From Whitmania pigra (lineage: Eukaryota > Annelida > Clitellata > Hirudinida > Haemopidae), in NCBI GenBank assembly GCA_021613335.1, contig JAJTWR010000450.1, forward strand, positions 547,501 through 611,500: DNA of 64,000 nt. Reading direction: 5' to 3'. The position numbers were made by a program, and so were the translations under genes. This document shows positions 13,706 to 24,228 of the stretch, piece by piece; the first letter of the stretch is position 1; the number at the start of each line of letters is the position of its first letter. The notes under the pieces are model-generated. The model had not been told where the DNA came from. It saw nothing but the letters and a program-made list of their open reading frames with translations, and did not search any database.

Positions 13706-14372
13706 CAGGGCCGCCGAGAGGGGGCCTGTCCATGAAACCAACAATTTCTTTTGGACCCGCAAGGGTCTCAACCACGATTAGCCAACCACAATGATATCAT
13801 TGGTCTATCATTGATACACTTACAAAAAAAAATTATTTGTTGGTAAGGCATAGAAAATGTAGAAATATTTAACGTTAACAATTTTAAATAACATCGATTA
13901 TTATTCCATTATTACGATTTTTGCACATTTTTACTCCTTTTTTTTAAATAACTTTTTCAGTAAAAAATAAAGTCAGTAAAGAGGCTTTTGTGCCCTGTGG
14001 AACCGAAGTTGAACATTGGCCTGTAAATTAAGGCTCAAAAATAAACTGCGCTGAGAAATGTTTTTCGCCAGAGAGTAAACGGATGCAAGATTTTTAGAGA
14101 TATTCGTAGATGATAGATGATGTTATTTATCTGATTAAACATGCTACGATTTCAGATTGAGTACAGAGAAGTCAGTTTAGTGTAGCTGCAACGAGATTAC
14201 TTACCAGAGTTGTGTTGGTTCATGCCAATCTATACTAATTAAGGCCTGGGTGAGCCGCCGGAAGAGGGAAATACCCGATTTTTAAAATGCTTAAATATTC
14301 TTCGCGGTTTTTTTTAATTAACAAATTGAGACCATTGTGCCTAAAGGTACGAGTTTTCTGTTGACGGCCCTG
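13706..14372. mobile_element. Putative non-autonomous DNA transposon, CAGGGCCG ends
   Basis: About 667 bp bounded by inverted ends: left CAGGGCCGCCGA, and the right end read in reverse complement is CAGGGCCGTCAA (10 of 12 identical). CAGGG termini suit hAT-like elements. I could not find matching 8-bp flanks, and there is no transposase frame, so it is an old or deleted copy. It lies just downstream of the DYNC2I1 polyadenylation signal. Confidence 0.55.
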
Positions 14373-14537
14373 GAGTGAGGATAACTCAAATTTATTTACT
14401 CAATGTCAAAATGTTGAGATTGCATTTTTTGCGCATTTAGTTTATTTAGGCCCCTGTACATAGTTAACCATTTGCTGCAAGTTAATCTGTTTCTAATTAA
14501 ATATTTAGCTGTCGAATACAGTTACTGTAATGCAATA

Positions 14538-15473
14538 ATGTCGAACAATTATAGAGAATTTACTAAACGCTATGAACGCCGCCTACTGCGAAGAATTCCA
14601 CATGAAAATGTAAGTTCTTGTGCATCCATCGGTCCGGTTCTCAATTAGATTCATTCTGAGAGAAAATCTGGGCATTAGTTCTCAAATATTCTCCGGATAG
14701 TTAAACTGTTTCATTTTTATGGTGCTTCAATTGAACTCCACACACTCGCAAACAAACGCGTGCGAGAATAACGAATTTTCAAAATATAAAAATGTGCAGT
14801 AAACTGATACATTTTTTAATTTAATTTAATAATTTGGAATTAATGTTTATCTATCCCCACTAAGTTCTTACTTGGTCCACAAGCTTATACATAAATGATT
14901 TGCACTGCCCGTGTTCCTCTTGCACAGAAGCCAGAAAACGGGTGTGGTTATCAGCCAGCTTACGAAGAAATCGAGGGTTGGTTTTTGGCGATATGAGAAC
15001 GTTCTGATTAATTTACGTGATAAAATAATTATGCTGGGAATAAGAACTGAGTAGAGTACTCTAATTGCGCCGATAGGGTTCAGTTCAGATCTTTAAAGAG
15101 ATTACTTCGTAGGGCAATTTGCACACTGAAAGCTAAATTTCTTTGGTAAAATATTCTTAGCTTTCTGAAAGCTAAATTTCTTTGGTAAAATATTCTTAGC
15201 TTTCTGCTAATAAAAACTCTAGATTCAGATTCCATCATCGACTGAAAAATCTCACAGCTGTACTAGGCGTTGTTTATTTCCAAAATCTTTTTAGGAGTAA
15301 AAATGAGCATGGATGGGCAATAAATTATTATTTTAAATTTTAAAAAAATTTCTATTTGAAATCAAATTTTGAAGGTGCTATTTTTTTGTATTCTAGAATT
15401 GATTAATGGAGTTTTCGCGGCAAGCATTAATTTATTTGCAACAGTTGAGCCCGTAGAAAGGCGTTTTCATTGA
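14538..15473 (+). CDS. Candidate small three-exon gene, unknown function
   Basis: Exons 14538-14609, 14928-14976 and 15397-15473 join to 198 nt, 65 aa plus stop. The ATG is followed by a basic N-terminus (MSNNYREFTKRYERRLLRR). Exon 1 ends at a perfect GTAAGT donor. Exon 3 begins after a strong pyrimidine tract and TTCTAG acceptor. Frame is kept through phase 0 and phase 1 junctions. I recognise no family. Alternatively these are 5' non-coding exons of the secreted-protein gene that starts at 15630, since another GTAAGT lies just after the stop at 15476. Moderate to low confidence. Confidence 0.4.
15126..15204. repeat. 39-bp tandem duplication with internal inverted repeat
   Basis: Two identical copies of a 39-bp unit that starts TGAAAGCTAA and ends TTAGCTTTC, so each copy is itself bounded by an inverted GAAAGCTAA/TTAGCTTTC. 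It lies in the second intron of the candidate small gene. Confidence 0.85.
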
Positions 15474-15629
15474 AATGTAAGTCCTTTTAGAAAATGCATT
15501 GAATAGCCTGCATTATTAAATATTAGTGGTTCATAGGTCATTTAATTAATGGCAATGACTTAATGGTAACCTTAGTTATTTATTAACTGGATCATTATTA
15601 ACTCAAATAGATTTAACGAACTAAAGACT

Positions 15630-16346
15630 ATGGAGAAAGCCTTGTGGATTTGTGTTTTTATTGTGGCACTGATGATTGGATGCAACCTCGGTGTTAAAGG
15701 TTGGTGAAGTTTGGTGCAGCGACGTCATTTCAGTTTTTTTTTCCAAGGGGGAAAACAACATGAGATGACCAATTTTTTTTTACCTAAAATCAGGGATGTC
15801 GTTGCTTACCCCAAATGACGTCCCTGGTTCAGTATCAATTTAACATGTTAATAAGGAACTGATTTTAAATTACAAGTAGATAAGTAAGGTGGGTGTTATT
15901 GATTTTAATTTTGACATACCGTTCGATAGCAGTGCAACATCTGTTGAAAGAGAGGCCTCTTAGCTCAGAGGCTTACTATAAATGACACCATAGTTTTTTT
16001 TTTTATAAATAATAAATTGAACTTTATTTATAATACATTTTATTTTATTTATTAACATTTCCTAGGTTGTGATTGGGATATCGACGTAATCGGCTGCGAA
16101 GATTTATACGACACTCACACGGAGCAAGAATTTATGAAGTGCTTGGACATCTGCTCATGGAAACACTTGTGTACCCATGTGACCTTCACATTCGGAGAGT
16201 TTGCCTCTTCTTGCCGGCTGGAATATGGAAAACCAGACTGGGAAAAGAGACTCCACGGCACTTTGTATCGGTTGTCCAAGAGCGATTGCAAAGTTTTCAT
16301 GATCGAGAACAGGGGATGTTTGTACGTATCGAACGACTACCTTTGA
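15630..16346 (+). CDS. Small secreted cysteine-rich protein, PAN/apple-like
   Basis: Two exons, 15630-15699 and 16066-16346, give 116 aa. Residues 1 to about 20 (MEKALWICVFIVALMIG) look like a signal peptide. The mature part has eight cysteines at 25, 34, 49, 53, 59, 73, 98 and 108. The core C-x3-C-x5-C-x13-C, preceded by an acidic helix-like stretch, resembles the PAN/apple domain pattern (ECLxxC...C.....C.L). Leech antiplatelet proteins such as LAPP and saratin are short secreted proteins with a comparable cysteine layout, so a role outside the cell in binding protein or sugar is possible. That link is inferred from spacing only. A phase-1 intron separates signal and mature parts, as is common in secreted modules. 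A family A MITE sits in the intron, and AATAAA at 16781-16786 could end the transcript. Confidence 0.7.
15717..15826. mobile_element. MITE family A copy in the secreted-protein intron
   Basis: A 110-bp element with 14-bp inverted ends: left CAGCGACGTCATTT, right in reverse complement CAGGGACGTCATTT. Internal CCAAGGGGG and GAGATGACCAATTTTT blocks match the copies at 2243 and 6469. The flanking octamers agree at only 5 of 8 positions, consistent with an older insertion. Confidence 0.7.
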
Positions 16347-17658
16347 GTAGTAGGGAATACAAAACGATGTCGTTGCACGGGGCTGAATTTCAGTCGTCGT
16401 GAATTGGAGTGCACCTTGTCGTTAAGTTTTTTTCTAACTGTGAATAATTATCAAACAATTATCGACATAGCACGTGATGGGTGTTATGGGAATGCTTTGC
16501 AACTCATAACAGTCATTTTAGGTGGTTCCAGGAAGAGCAAATCTTCCTACAGCTTCAAGAGATTATCTTTTTTTTTTTAGCTTCTAAACAAAATTTATGG
16601 GCGTCTTGTTAAAAGATGCCTACGTGCTACTCGACCAAAGGAGCATTTTTTAAAATTAAAACAAACTCCGAAAACGTGTGAAACATGTGTTTCGAAGAGT
16701 ATGTTAAACATTCGAATAGGGTTATAATCAATTATAACAACTTTAGATGCAGAAGCAAATTAACTTACACTGAACATTTAAATAAAAACACAGCCATTAT
16801 GCTGCTGAAACCACAGATTCGCTCATCGGTTTAACTCCTTCAAGATTCTTCGTGTTCATCTTCTCTGAGCAGGTACAGCTTTTTGACCATTATTCATCAT
16901 AACCTCTTAAGCAAATTGACTTTAATTTCTGACTCTCAGACAAGTCCAACCAATTAACTCGGAATCGAGGGGCGGTCCCGTTCAGTTAACTGACTTTATT
17001 GTTACTCTTGCAAACCATGTCAACCCAACTAATTACTAAAGTTGATTAACTAATAAAACTATATCATCAATTCTGTCTCTTCAGAACAAACATCAACATT
17101 TTCCAGAATTTCAAAAAGTCTCAAAACAATCAAATGTGCATCACGAACAAGTCTCTTCCCACCAATCCGACCACTTTTACCTTAAAGAATTTCAATCGTC
17201 TGCAAAGATGTTAAATCGAGTCGCCGGTCACTCAGAAGTAATAATACTTAACCGGAGGAAGCGAACAACTTCAAGTCTGCAATTCTGGAACCCGAACCAT
17301 TTCAGGGGAGCAAGCGAAATACGATACATGGGATTGCCATTAGTTCAAAAACTAATAACTAAAAAAAACGGAGGTTAAACTCAAAGCGGGAAAATGGCTT
17401 CACAATCAAAAAGCTAGATTAATTATCCTTGCCAATGCGATAACCAGACCTCTTGAAGTTTAAATGTCGAAAGATAAAACCGTTAAGGTTGTTCTGCAAA
17501 CTAAAGAAAAATTAAAAACTGGAAAAATAATTCAGGTCTTTGTTATCATCAACGCCTGTAAACCTCAAAAGTAACTAACTGCCACGAACACAACACCAAC
17601 GCAAGTCATTATTGACAATAACGAGGAGGAGGGGCAAGCCAGCAAGGTCTCCGACCGA
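16347..17658. other. Intergenic spacer
   Basis: No supported exon. AATAAA at 16781-16786 may be the poly(A) signal of the secreted-protein gene. An 80-residue open frame at 17136-17378 has no recognisable feature. The right part should hold the 3' UTR of the minus-strand HIGD1 gene. Confidence 0.5.
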
Positions 17659-18572
17659 TTACTTGTTGTTATTGTTGTGGTTGTTGGTTTTGCTCGGACT
17701 CCACCAATCCTTGCAGAGCTGGTACGTCACGCCGAGGGTCATGGCTCCGACCACCATGCTCTGAGCAATGACTCTGTATCTCATGATGTACATGGATGTC
17801 GACATGTTTCCTCTGTTCTTGTACTGCTTTATTCCATGGGCAATCATTGCGAAGGTGCAGAAGATTCCTGAAGACGAGAATCATCGTAACAAAAGTAAGA
17901 TAAACCTTTAAGTTATCTCGTAAATATTTAAAGCAACTCAACCCATATTTGTTTAATAAACACTTCTAATGTAGAAGATTGTTAATTAAAAATTCTCAAC
18001 TTCCAAAAAAATGAAGACAATATGCATATGTGACTGGTGTCACAGCTCCATAAACAAAGCCTTGGCATCATTCAAGCTCTAAAAACAGGATAAGCCTGTG
18101 ACAAGTTGAAGAAATAAAGTGTTAAAAACAGGATAGGCTCCTCAAAATGATGTTAGAGGACCTCATAAGAAAAGGGGCAATGAATTAAATAAAGAAGTCC
18201 AAGAAAGCTCATTTCTCAATGGTATAAACATAAGGAGCTTCATATGACTCCAATGAGAAACTGATAAAAATAAAGTATATGATTGGAGTATCAATCAGCA
18301 GACAACAAAATACCATGTCAGAAGGGGCGTGACAAAAGTCACAGCCAGAACATTTATGATAAAATCCAGTTAGCCTACAATTGTAAGTCTCCAAGCAACT
18401 CGTATGAGTCATTTGAGACATTTTCCAGCTAAAGACCTCAGTCACGTACTCTCGCGACAAAGGCAATAAATCCCAAATAACTGTAAAGACATGAACATTT
18501 ACCAAGTGGAACGAAAGGTTCATCCTTTACTTTCTGCATGAGTGTCCTTCTCTTTGTAGTCCTGCCTTCCAT
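17659..18572 (-). CDS. HIGD1: HIG1 domain family protein (HIGD1-like)
   Basis: Inner mitochondrial membrane protein of the HIG1/Rcf1 family, which helps assemble and tune cytochrome c oxidase and respiratory supercomplexes. HIGD1A is hypoxia-induced in vertebrates. Two minus-strand exons, 18572-18503 and 17867-17659, give 92 aa (human HIGD1A 93). The N-terminal part ends KVKDEPFVPLG, matching the family's KAKEAPFVPVG. A first membrane span (IFCTFAMIAHGI), a short loop NRGNMSTS, then MRYRVIAQSMVVGAMTLGV, which carries the R...Q core and the second span, follow. The C-terminus has a short Asn-rich tail written by an AAC/AAT run. The start ATG is the only one fitting the family N-terminus. It is head-to-head with PRKAB, 694 bp apart. 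Confidence 0.92.
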
Positions 18573-19266
18573 TTTGCTAAAAATCTAGTCTAATATTCCA
18601 GACAACTGAATAGCGAAGCCCCTTCCAGAGGATAGAAATTATGACTGGTGTGAAATCACGCTTTTAAGTACCGCACCGATTTGACCTATCTTAGCGCTCA
18701 TCAACTTTGAAGGTCTGCATTTTCATTTGTTTGACTAAGCGCTGAGATAATAATAATATTAGCATAATTTATAATATATTTTAGAAATAATTTTATTAAA
18801 ATATTTAGCACTTAATAATGCGATTTATTATTTTTTTAAATATTTATTTCATCGTCAAACTGCAATTCAATTGAAAAATTACAAGTTTTATTGTAATTAA
18901 TAAAAAAAATTATTTATCACAAACAATGATTAAATACATTAGTAATAAAATAAATTCATTCAATGCAGTAAATGTCAGTTGTATTTATTTGAGATTTCTA
19001 ATAATTCAGTACAAAGTAGTTAATTTCAAAATTCGTATTACTGCATAAAGTTATACGATTTATCAATTTTTCCAAAACATTTGTTTACATTTGATACTCT
19101 GAGCTCTCTTAGGTGAGTGTTTTGAGGTGTAGTCGGAGGTAGCTGTTGGGAAATTTTGTACGTTCTAGCTTGGTGTCACAAATAAATAAAAGTATTTATT
19201 TTAATTTTATTTGGTTTATTTCATTTTAGTTTACTGTTGAAGCTAAGCAGTTTTGAAACCTTGAAC
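18573..19266. promoter_or_regulatory. Shared HIGD1 / PRKAB divergent promoter region
   Basis: 694 bp separate the start codons of two divergently transcribed genes, so both promoters must lie here. The middle is very AT-rich. A more mixed-sequence stretch at about 19080-19185 is the likeliest PRKAB transcription start area. No clear core motif was identified. Confidence 0.5.
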
Positions 19267-21246
19267 ATGGGTAATACAGCTGGTCGAGATCGTCTGCAAC
19301 AAATGGACGATGGAGGCCCGACTTTATTTCAGCCAAGGCAAATACAAGGCTATCCTGGGAGCTTAGACAATGAATATGACGTTACATCTAAGGTTTATAT
19401 CTTGATGCGCTTCACGACCAATTAAATTGATTTTTTCGAACAAACCACAAAAACGTTTTAGGTGGTTAAATTTTTTTTTAGATGTTCTATGGATCAGAAG
19501 ATGCTGAAGGTCCGTCATCAGAGATCATAGATGCAGAACCGAGGACACTGCCGAGTGTCATAAAATGGGATGGAGGTGGCCATACAGTGTTTGTCAGTTT
19601 TGATAATGGTACCACAAAGATCCCCATGGTGAAGAGGTATTTAGAAATTTTTCTTGTGGTGACATTGTTTTATTTTAGCTTATTAGTCATCATTTGTATT
19701 TACGTAGTTATAGTTTATAAAAGAGGTTTACAAATGATTAGACATAAAAAAAATTATAAAATTAATTTAAAATTTTTTCCAGTCAGAACAACTTTTGCAC
19801 TGTGGTCAACCTACCAGAGGGAAATCACAACTTCAAGTTTCTTGTCGATGGACAATGGAAGTGCGATTCGAACAGAGAGGTTGGAACGTTGTCTGGCCTT
19901 TAATTCTGAATTTTATTTACTACTTGTGATTGGGTGAATGCTTGAAGTTCTGAATGATGGTGGGCTGAAAATTGAGTCACTTTTTGAGGGTCTGTGCTGT
20001 TTACCCTTCTTTAAAGAGTAAATACTGGTGCATGTTTTGCAAAACTTCAGGAATCTCAATAATCAGCAACCTAATGGATGATAACAGTTTATAATTAATT
20101 AATTAAAAACATGAATATAAATTTTAATAAATAATAAAAATTAACCATTTATTTTTATTTTAACCCCAAGAGAGTGACAGAAGGAGGCGAACAGTTCAAC
20201 AGTTTGGTTGTGAAGGCTTCAGATTTCGAGGTTTTTGAGGCACTTGAGGTTGACAGCAAGGGAACAGATTCTTCAAAATCAGGTGATTTGCTGTTACATT
20301 ATTAGATGTTTTAGCGAATAAATAGTAAGAATTAAAAACTGCTTAAAGGATTTTAAATGCTCTTCATTTTGTTGTTTAGTTTGATTTATTGCAACACTAT
20401 TAAAATGATGGAGAATTGAATCATGCAATTTAGGTAATTGTTGGGAAAAGGCATTACTTCTGGCTGCCTCATTTTAAATTCTCCTTCATGCATATTCATG
20501 AACTTTTCCTCTAAGCTAGAATGTCTATTTATGAAGATATGTCAGGCATCTGACCATTCTAAGCATCTTTTGCAATCTAGCTGTGTAAAATCTAATTTAT
20601 GGGTTAAATGCTTAATCAACGTTCATTTCTCTGCTGGTGCAACCACTCACAATTTGCACTATTTACAAGCAATTAATTTACTAATAAAGTTATTTACTCA
20701 TTGATGCATCCCTCTGAGCAAAGCAACAACACCATCTGCAGTTTCACTGTCAGTTTTGCTCAGATGCTTCATTAATCTGCTATTCTAATTCAAATCAGCT
20801 TTTTTAAATCTCGATTTGCAAATATTCAATATTATCCAGGATTATCCAGGTCACCTCCGGGCTCCTATTCCCAGGACATTCCCGCCAAAAATGCCTCGGC
20901 AAATCTCGCCGCACCTCCCTCCCTTCCTCCTCAGCTGCTGCAAGTTATACTCAACACTGGATCACCTCTGCAGGTACCTGCCTAAACCTCAATGTTGGAG
21001 GCAATATTGCCATCCATTCCACGCGAGTTCCTTTTGTTTTCAGTGCGAGCCGACGCTCTTGCCGGAGCCCAACCACGTCATGCTGAACCACTTGTACGCA
21101 CTCTCCATCAAGGTAGGTTCCAGGTGCCTAAAGCACTCCATTCGCTTACCTCGACTCTTCTTTTCCAGGATGGCGTCATAGTCATGAGCGGAACCCACAG
21201 ATACAGGAAGAAGTATGTCACGACACTCCTCTATAAGCCAACTTAA
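19267..21246 (+). CDS. PRKAB: AMP-activated protein kinase beta subunit
   Basis: Scaffold and glycogen-binding subunit of AMPK, the cellular energy sensor. Exons: 19267-19392, 19482-19636, 19783-19879, 20171-20282, 20840-20973, 21044-21112, 21169-21246; 771 nt, 256 aa. The protein begins MGN, an N-myristoylation signal. The CBM48 glycogen-binding module spans about residues 65-140 (VIKWDGGGHTVFVSFDNG, then SQNNF with Ser94 at the place of the beta-1 autophosphorylation serine, then LPEGNHNFKFLVDGQW). The C-terminal alpha/gamma-binding region is canonical (LLPEPNHVMLNHLYALSIK, then DGVIVMSGTHRYRKKYVTTLLYKP). At exon 5 two acceptors of the same sequence lie 10 bp apart; only the first keeps the frame. 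Confidence 0.97.
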
Positions 21247-21377
21247 GCAGATGTTTGGCTCCGTCGCACGGCTTCTTCTTTTTACGAGTTTTCCCTATTA
21301 CTGGTCTCTCGCCAAAAACCCTCTTCAAAATCAACATTTAACCCGACCAAGATACATAATTTTTGTTCTCGCGGTTG

Positions 21378-21417
21378 AATAAAAGACAAAATCATCGTTG
21401 TTCACTGATAATTTTAT
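21378..21417. terminator. Back-to-back poly(A) signals of PRKAB and RPSA
   Basis: AATAAA at 21378-21383 (+) serves PRKAB, whose stop is 132 bases upstream. The minus-strand AATAAA at 21417-21412 lies 60 bases beyond the RPSA stop. The two convergent transcripts therefore probably overlap by tens of bases at their 3' ends. Confidence 0.7.
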
Positions 21418-21476
21418 TTGTTCTCGTCGTGAGCGTACCATCAACGTATTATCAGTCTAAGAGTCTTTCTAAGAGA

Positions 21477-22789
21477 TCACTCCCAGGCCTCGGCAGCCGC
21501 TCCTCCCCACTCGTTGGTAGACGGAACGGCCGTGGCAGCGGAGCTCGCCCAGTCGCCAGTGTCCGTGGCAGCCCAGTCATCAGCTGCAAAGTTTGCCTGA
21601 ACGGGTTGTGCCACTGTCTCGCTTCCCCACTGCAATGAATTGGTCGATAATAGTCTAGTCAAACTTTGAAAAATGAGCAGACGATAAGCAAAAATGATAC
21701 AGAAAAAGTAGACACTTAAATGTACAGATGGTAGTAAAACTCAATTAGAAAAGTATTTTGACATAAGAACTCATGGCAGATACAGTAACCACCTCAGTTG
21801 TAGTGAAAGCTGGCTGCTCAGCATAGGGCTCGACGTAATCTTCCTTTTGAGGCTTGCTTTGCTCGATGGCAGCCTGCTCTTCCTTTTCAGTCTGAGGAAC
21901 AACGGTCAGAATAATTGACTCTTGCCGTTCATTAATTCATCCACTAGATTCATCCCAGCTTACCTCTTCTGGGCTCCTGTAGAAGAACAAGTCGACCATG
22001 ACGCTCCAAGGAACCTCGCGGCTGATCGTTCCCCTGAGACGGAGAACCTCCCTGGCCAACATCCACCACATCAATCCGACGCAAAGGTTGCTCTTGTTGT
22101 TGCAGGGGATGGCAACGTCGATGTATCTCATCGGAGAGTCTGTGCAACTCAGAGCCACGACAGGGATGTTTACATAGGAGGCCTCAGTCACAGGCTGGTG
22201 ATCTTCCCTGGGATCCGTGACGACCAGGAGCCTTGGCTCACGATAGGCTGCCTTTAATGATTCGGCATTTAATCTAGAGCAATGTTGGCTTGGCCGGATT
22301 TAGACCGAAATGTTGGCAAATCACAATCCAACATACCTGGATCTGGTTGGTAAATGTTCCTGGGGTGAATCGACCAGCAATGGGGGTCGCTCCGGTGTAG
22401 TAAGCAAACTTCAGCACTGCTCTCTGTCCAACTGGACGAGAAGAAATCACGCAGACGTCAGCTGGATTCTCAATGGCAGCAATGGCCCTGGCAGCCACCA
22501 GAATTTTCTCCCATGTTTTGCGCAAGTCGATAATGTGGACGCCTAGAATGGTAAAAATCTTATTTAAATTTCGCGAAACCGCATCTTCATAGTTTAGAAA
22601 ATCAATTTTGCCCGACATATATTTTAAGTAAAACTTAATTGGCACGGTTAACTTACCATCGGGTTTCCTCTTGTAAACATATTGCTTCATTTGGAAATCC
22701 AAATTGGCCGTACCCACATGAGTTGCACAAGCCAAGAACTTAATTACATCTTCCTCGCGAGGAGCTAAAATGTCCAAACCTCCCGACAT
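21477..22789 (-). CDS. RPSA: 40S ribosomal protein SA (uS2)
   Basis: Component of the small ribosomal subunit, needed for 18S rRNA maturation; also known as the laminin-receptor precursor in vertebrates. Minus-strand exons 22789-22657, 22542-22337, 22251-21964, 21891-21793, 21629-21477; 879 nt, 292 aa (human 295). The N-terminus [20 protein letters not shown], then [50 protein letters not shown] and [12 protein letters not shown], are diagnostic uS2/RPSA motifs. The acidic tail carries the eukaryote-specific W-containing repeats (DDWAA, GDWAS, NEWGG) and ends AEAWE. All introns have GT...AG borders. It converges with PRKAB and is head-to-head with ARNT across 1.4 kb. Confidence 0.98.
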
Positions 22790-24228
22790 CGTGTAAGGTT
22801 GTCAACCTGTGCGCGATAAGTTACATGTTAAGGAATTCCTAAGTATAAAACTTCGTTTATTCTCAAACTTCGAGTTTCAAATCGTTTGTCGATGGTTTCC
22901 AAAAATATTTACAAATTTTCGACCAGAAATATCAAAACAAACACTAACGCTGTGCGGCCCTCAACACGAACAGTAAGAAAAGGAAGTTAGAGGATATGCG
23001 TTCCTCCAATAATCAGAAAAGTGACAATTTTTGGATTGATTGACAGCAGAATGTTGTAACGAAATTGTTTTATATAAAATAGAAGCATTATTAATTTTAA
23101 TTTTATTTGTAGTTCAAGTAAGTTTTTGACATATGGTGGGCAAGAAGAATGCAAAAGCGTCTGCTATAGAAATAATGGAAAATATTGATTAGCACATATA
23201 TATACTTAACCTAAGACAAACGCCAAAAAAATTTGATGATGGTCTTCCAGCTTTTCAAATTACTTCTGCTTATTACTTATTCCTTCTCAACCGCATTCTA
23301 TCCTAACTGATAACCTGGTTTACTAAAACCTATGATGTTGCAAACTGCCCTCAAGTAGTCATAGCAGCCTCTAAGCAACGAAGATCACCATCTGACCACG
23401 CATTGGACTTCATAGTATCCGACTCCCAGTACTATTATGCAAAGAATTCCGCAAAAGTATGTTAGGAAAAGTGTGAATTTTTAAAAATAAATTATTTTAA
23501 GAGTACATTAGTGTCAAAATTTTGAACGTTTGTTATATGTAAATATCAAATATTTAGTGAATTAAAATGGGTTGATTTTGAACAAATCAAAAGAATTTAT
23601 TTACAATTGAAAAAATAGAATATAACTTCAAGACATGAAACTAAACATGAGCTAGACGTTTAGGAATTGTTTTAAGACATTATTATTATTATTTCTCTTT
23701 TTGGTAAAATAATTATTATGGTAATTAATTTATTAAAGATATTGAATATAAAATTATAATAAATGACAAGTACCTGTATGAGACCTGGAATTTCAAGAAT
23801 ATTCGCATGATAGTTCTCCATTTCTTAAATCAATTGATCTAAAATAGATCAAGTTATAAAAATATCAGAGAAGAAATAAATATGTTTTAATTATATTTGC
23901 CTAATTAAATTAAGATTAAATCTATATAAAAAAATTCCGCTTAAGTTTAGTTCTTCGAAAAGCTGGCTTCCAATTCGAAAATACTTGTTTTATAATAACT
24001 GCAATTAAAATTAAACATTAAATTATTTTAAAAGAAAAAGTTAATACACTTAAGTTTTTATTTGTTTGAATGTTTTTCAGTGCATTATATCGGGAAATCT
24101 ACTTTTTACTTGGTCAACAGATGCCAGGACCAGACGTCTCTGTAGTTTTTAGGCTCTTTTGTTAGACTTTATTTACAGAGTTGAAATTAATTTATAATCA
24201 AAATAAAATCCTTGTTTGAGGGCGCAAC
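22790..24228. other. Spacer between RPSA and ARNT (divergent)
   Basis: 1.4 kb between two divergent start codons. The first about 200 bp left of 22990 is the likely RPSA promoter and 5' UTR. The rest is AT-rich with no supported exon; the ARNT promoter is presumably near 24100-24228. Confidence 0.5.

Noticed and set aside
13698..14380. 8-bp target duplication around the CAGGGCCG element
   Set aside because: Left CTCCCAAG and right GAGTGAGG do not match, so the flank evidence fails although the ends are inverted.
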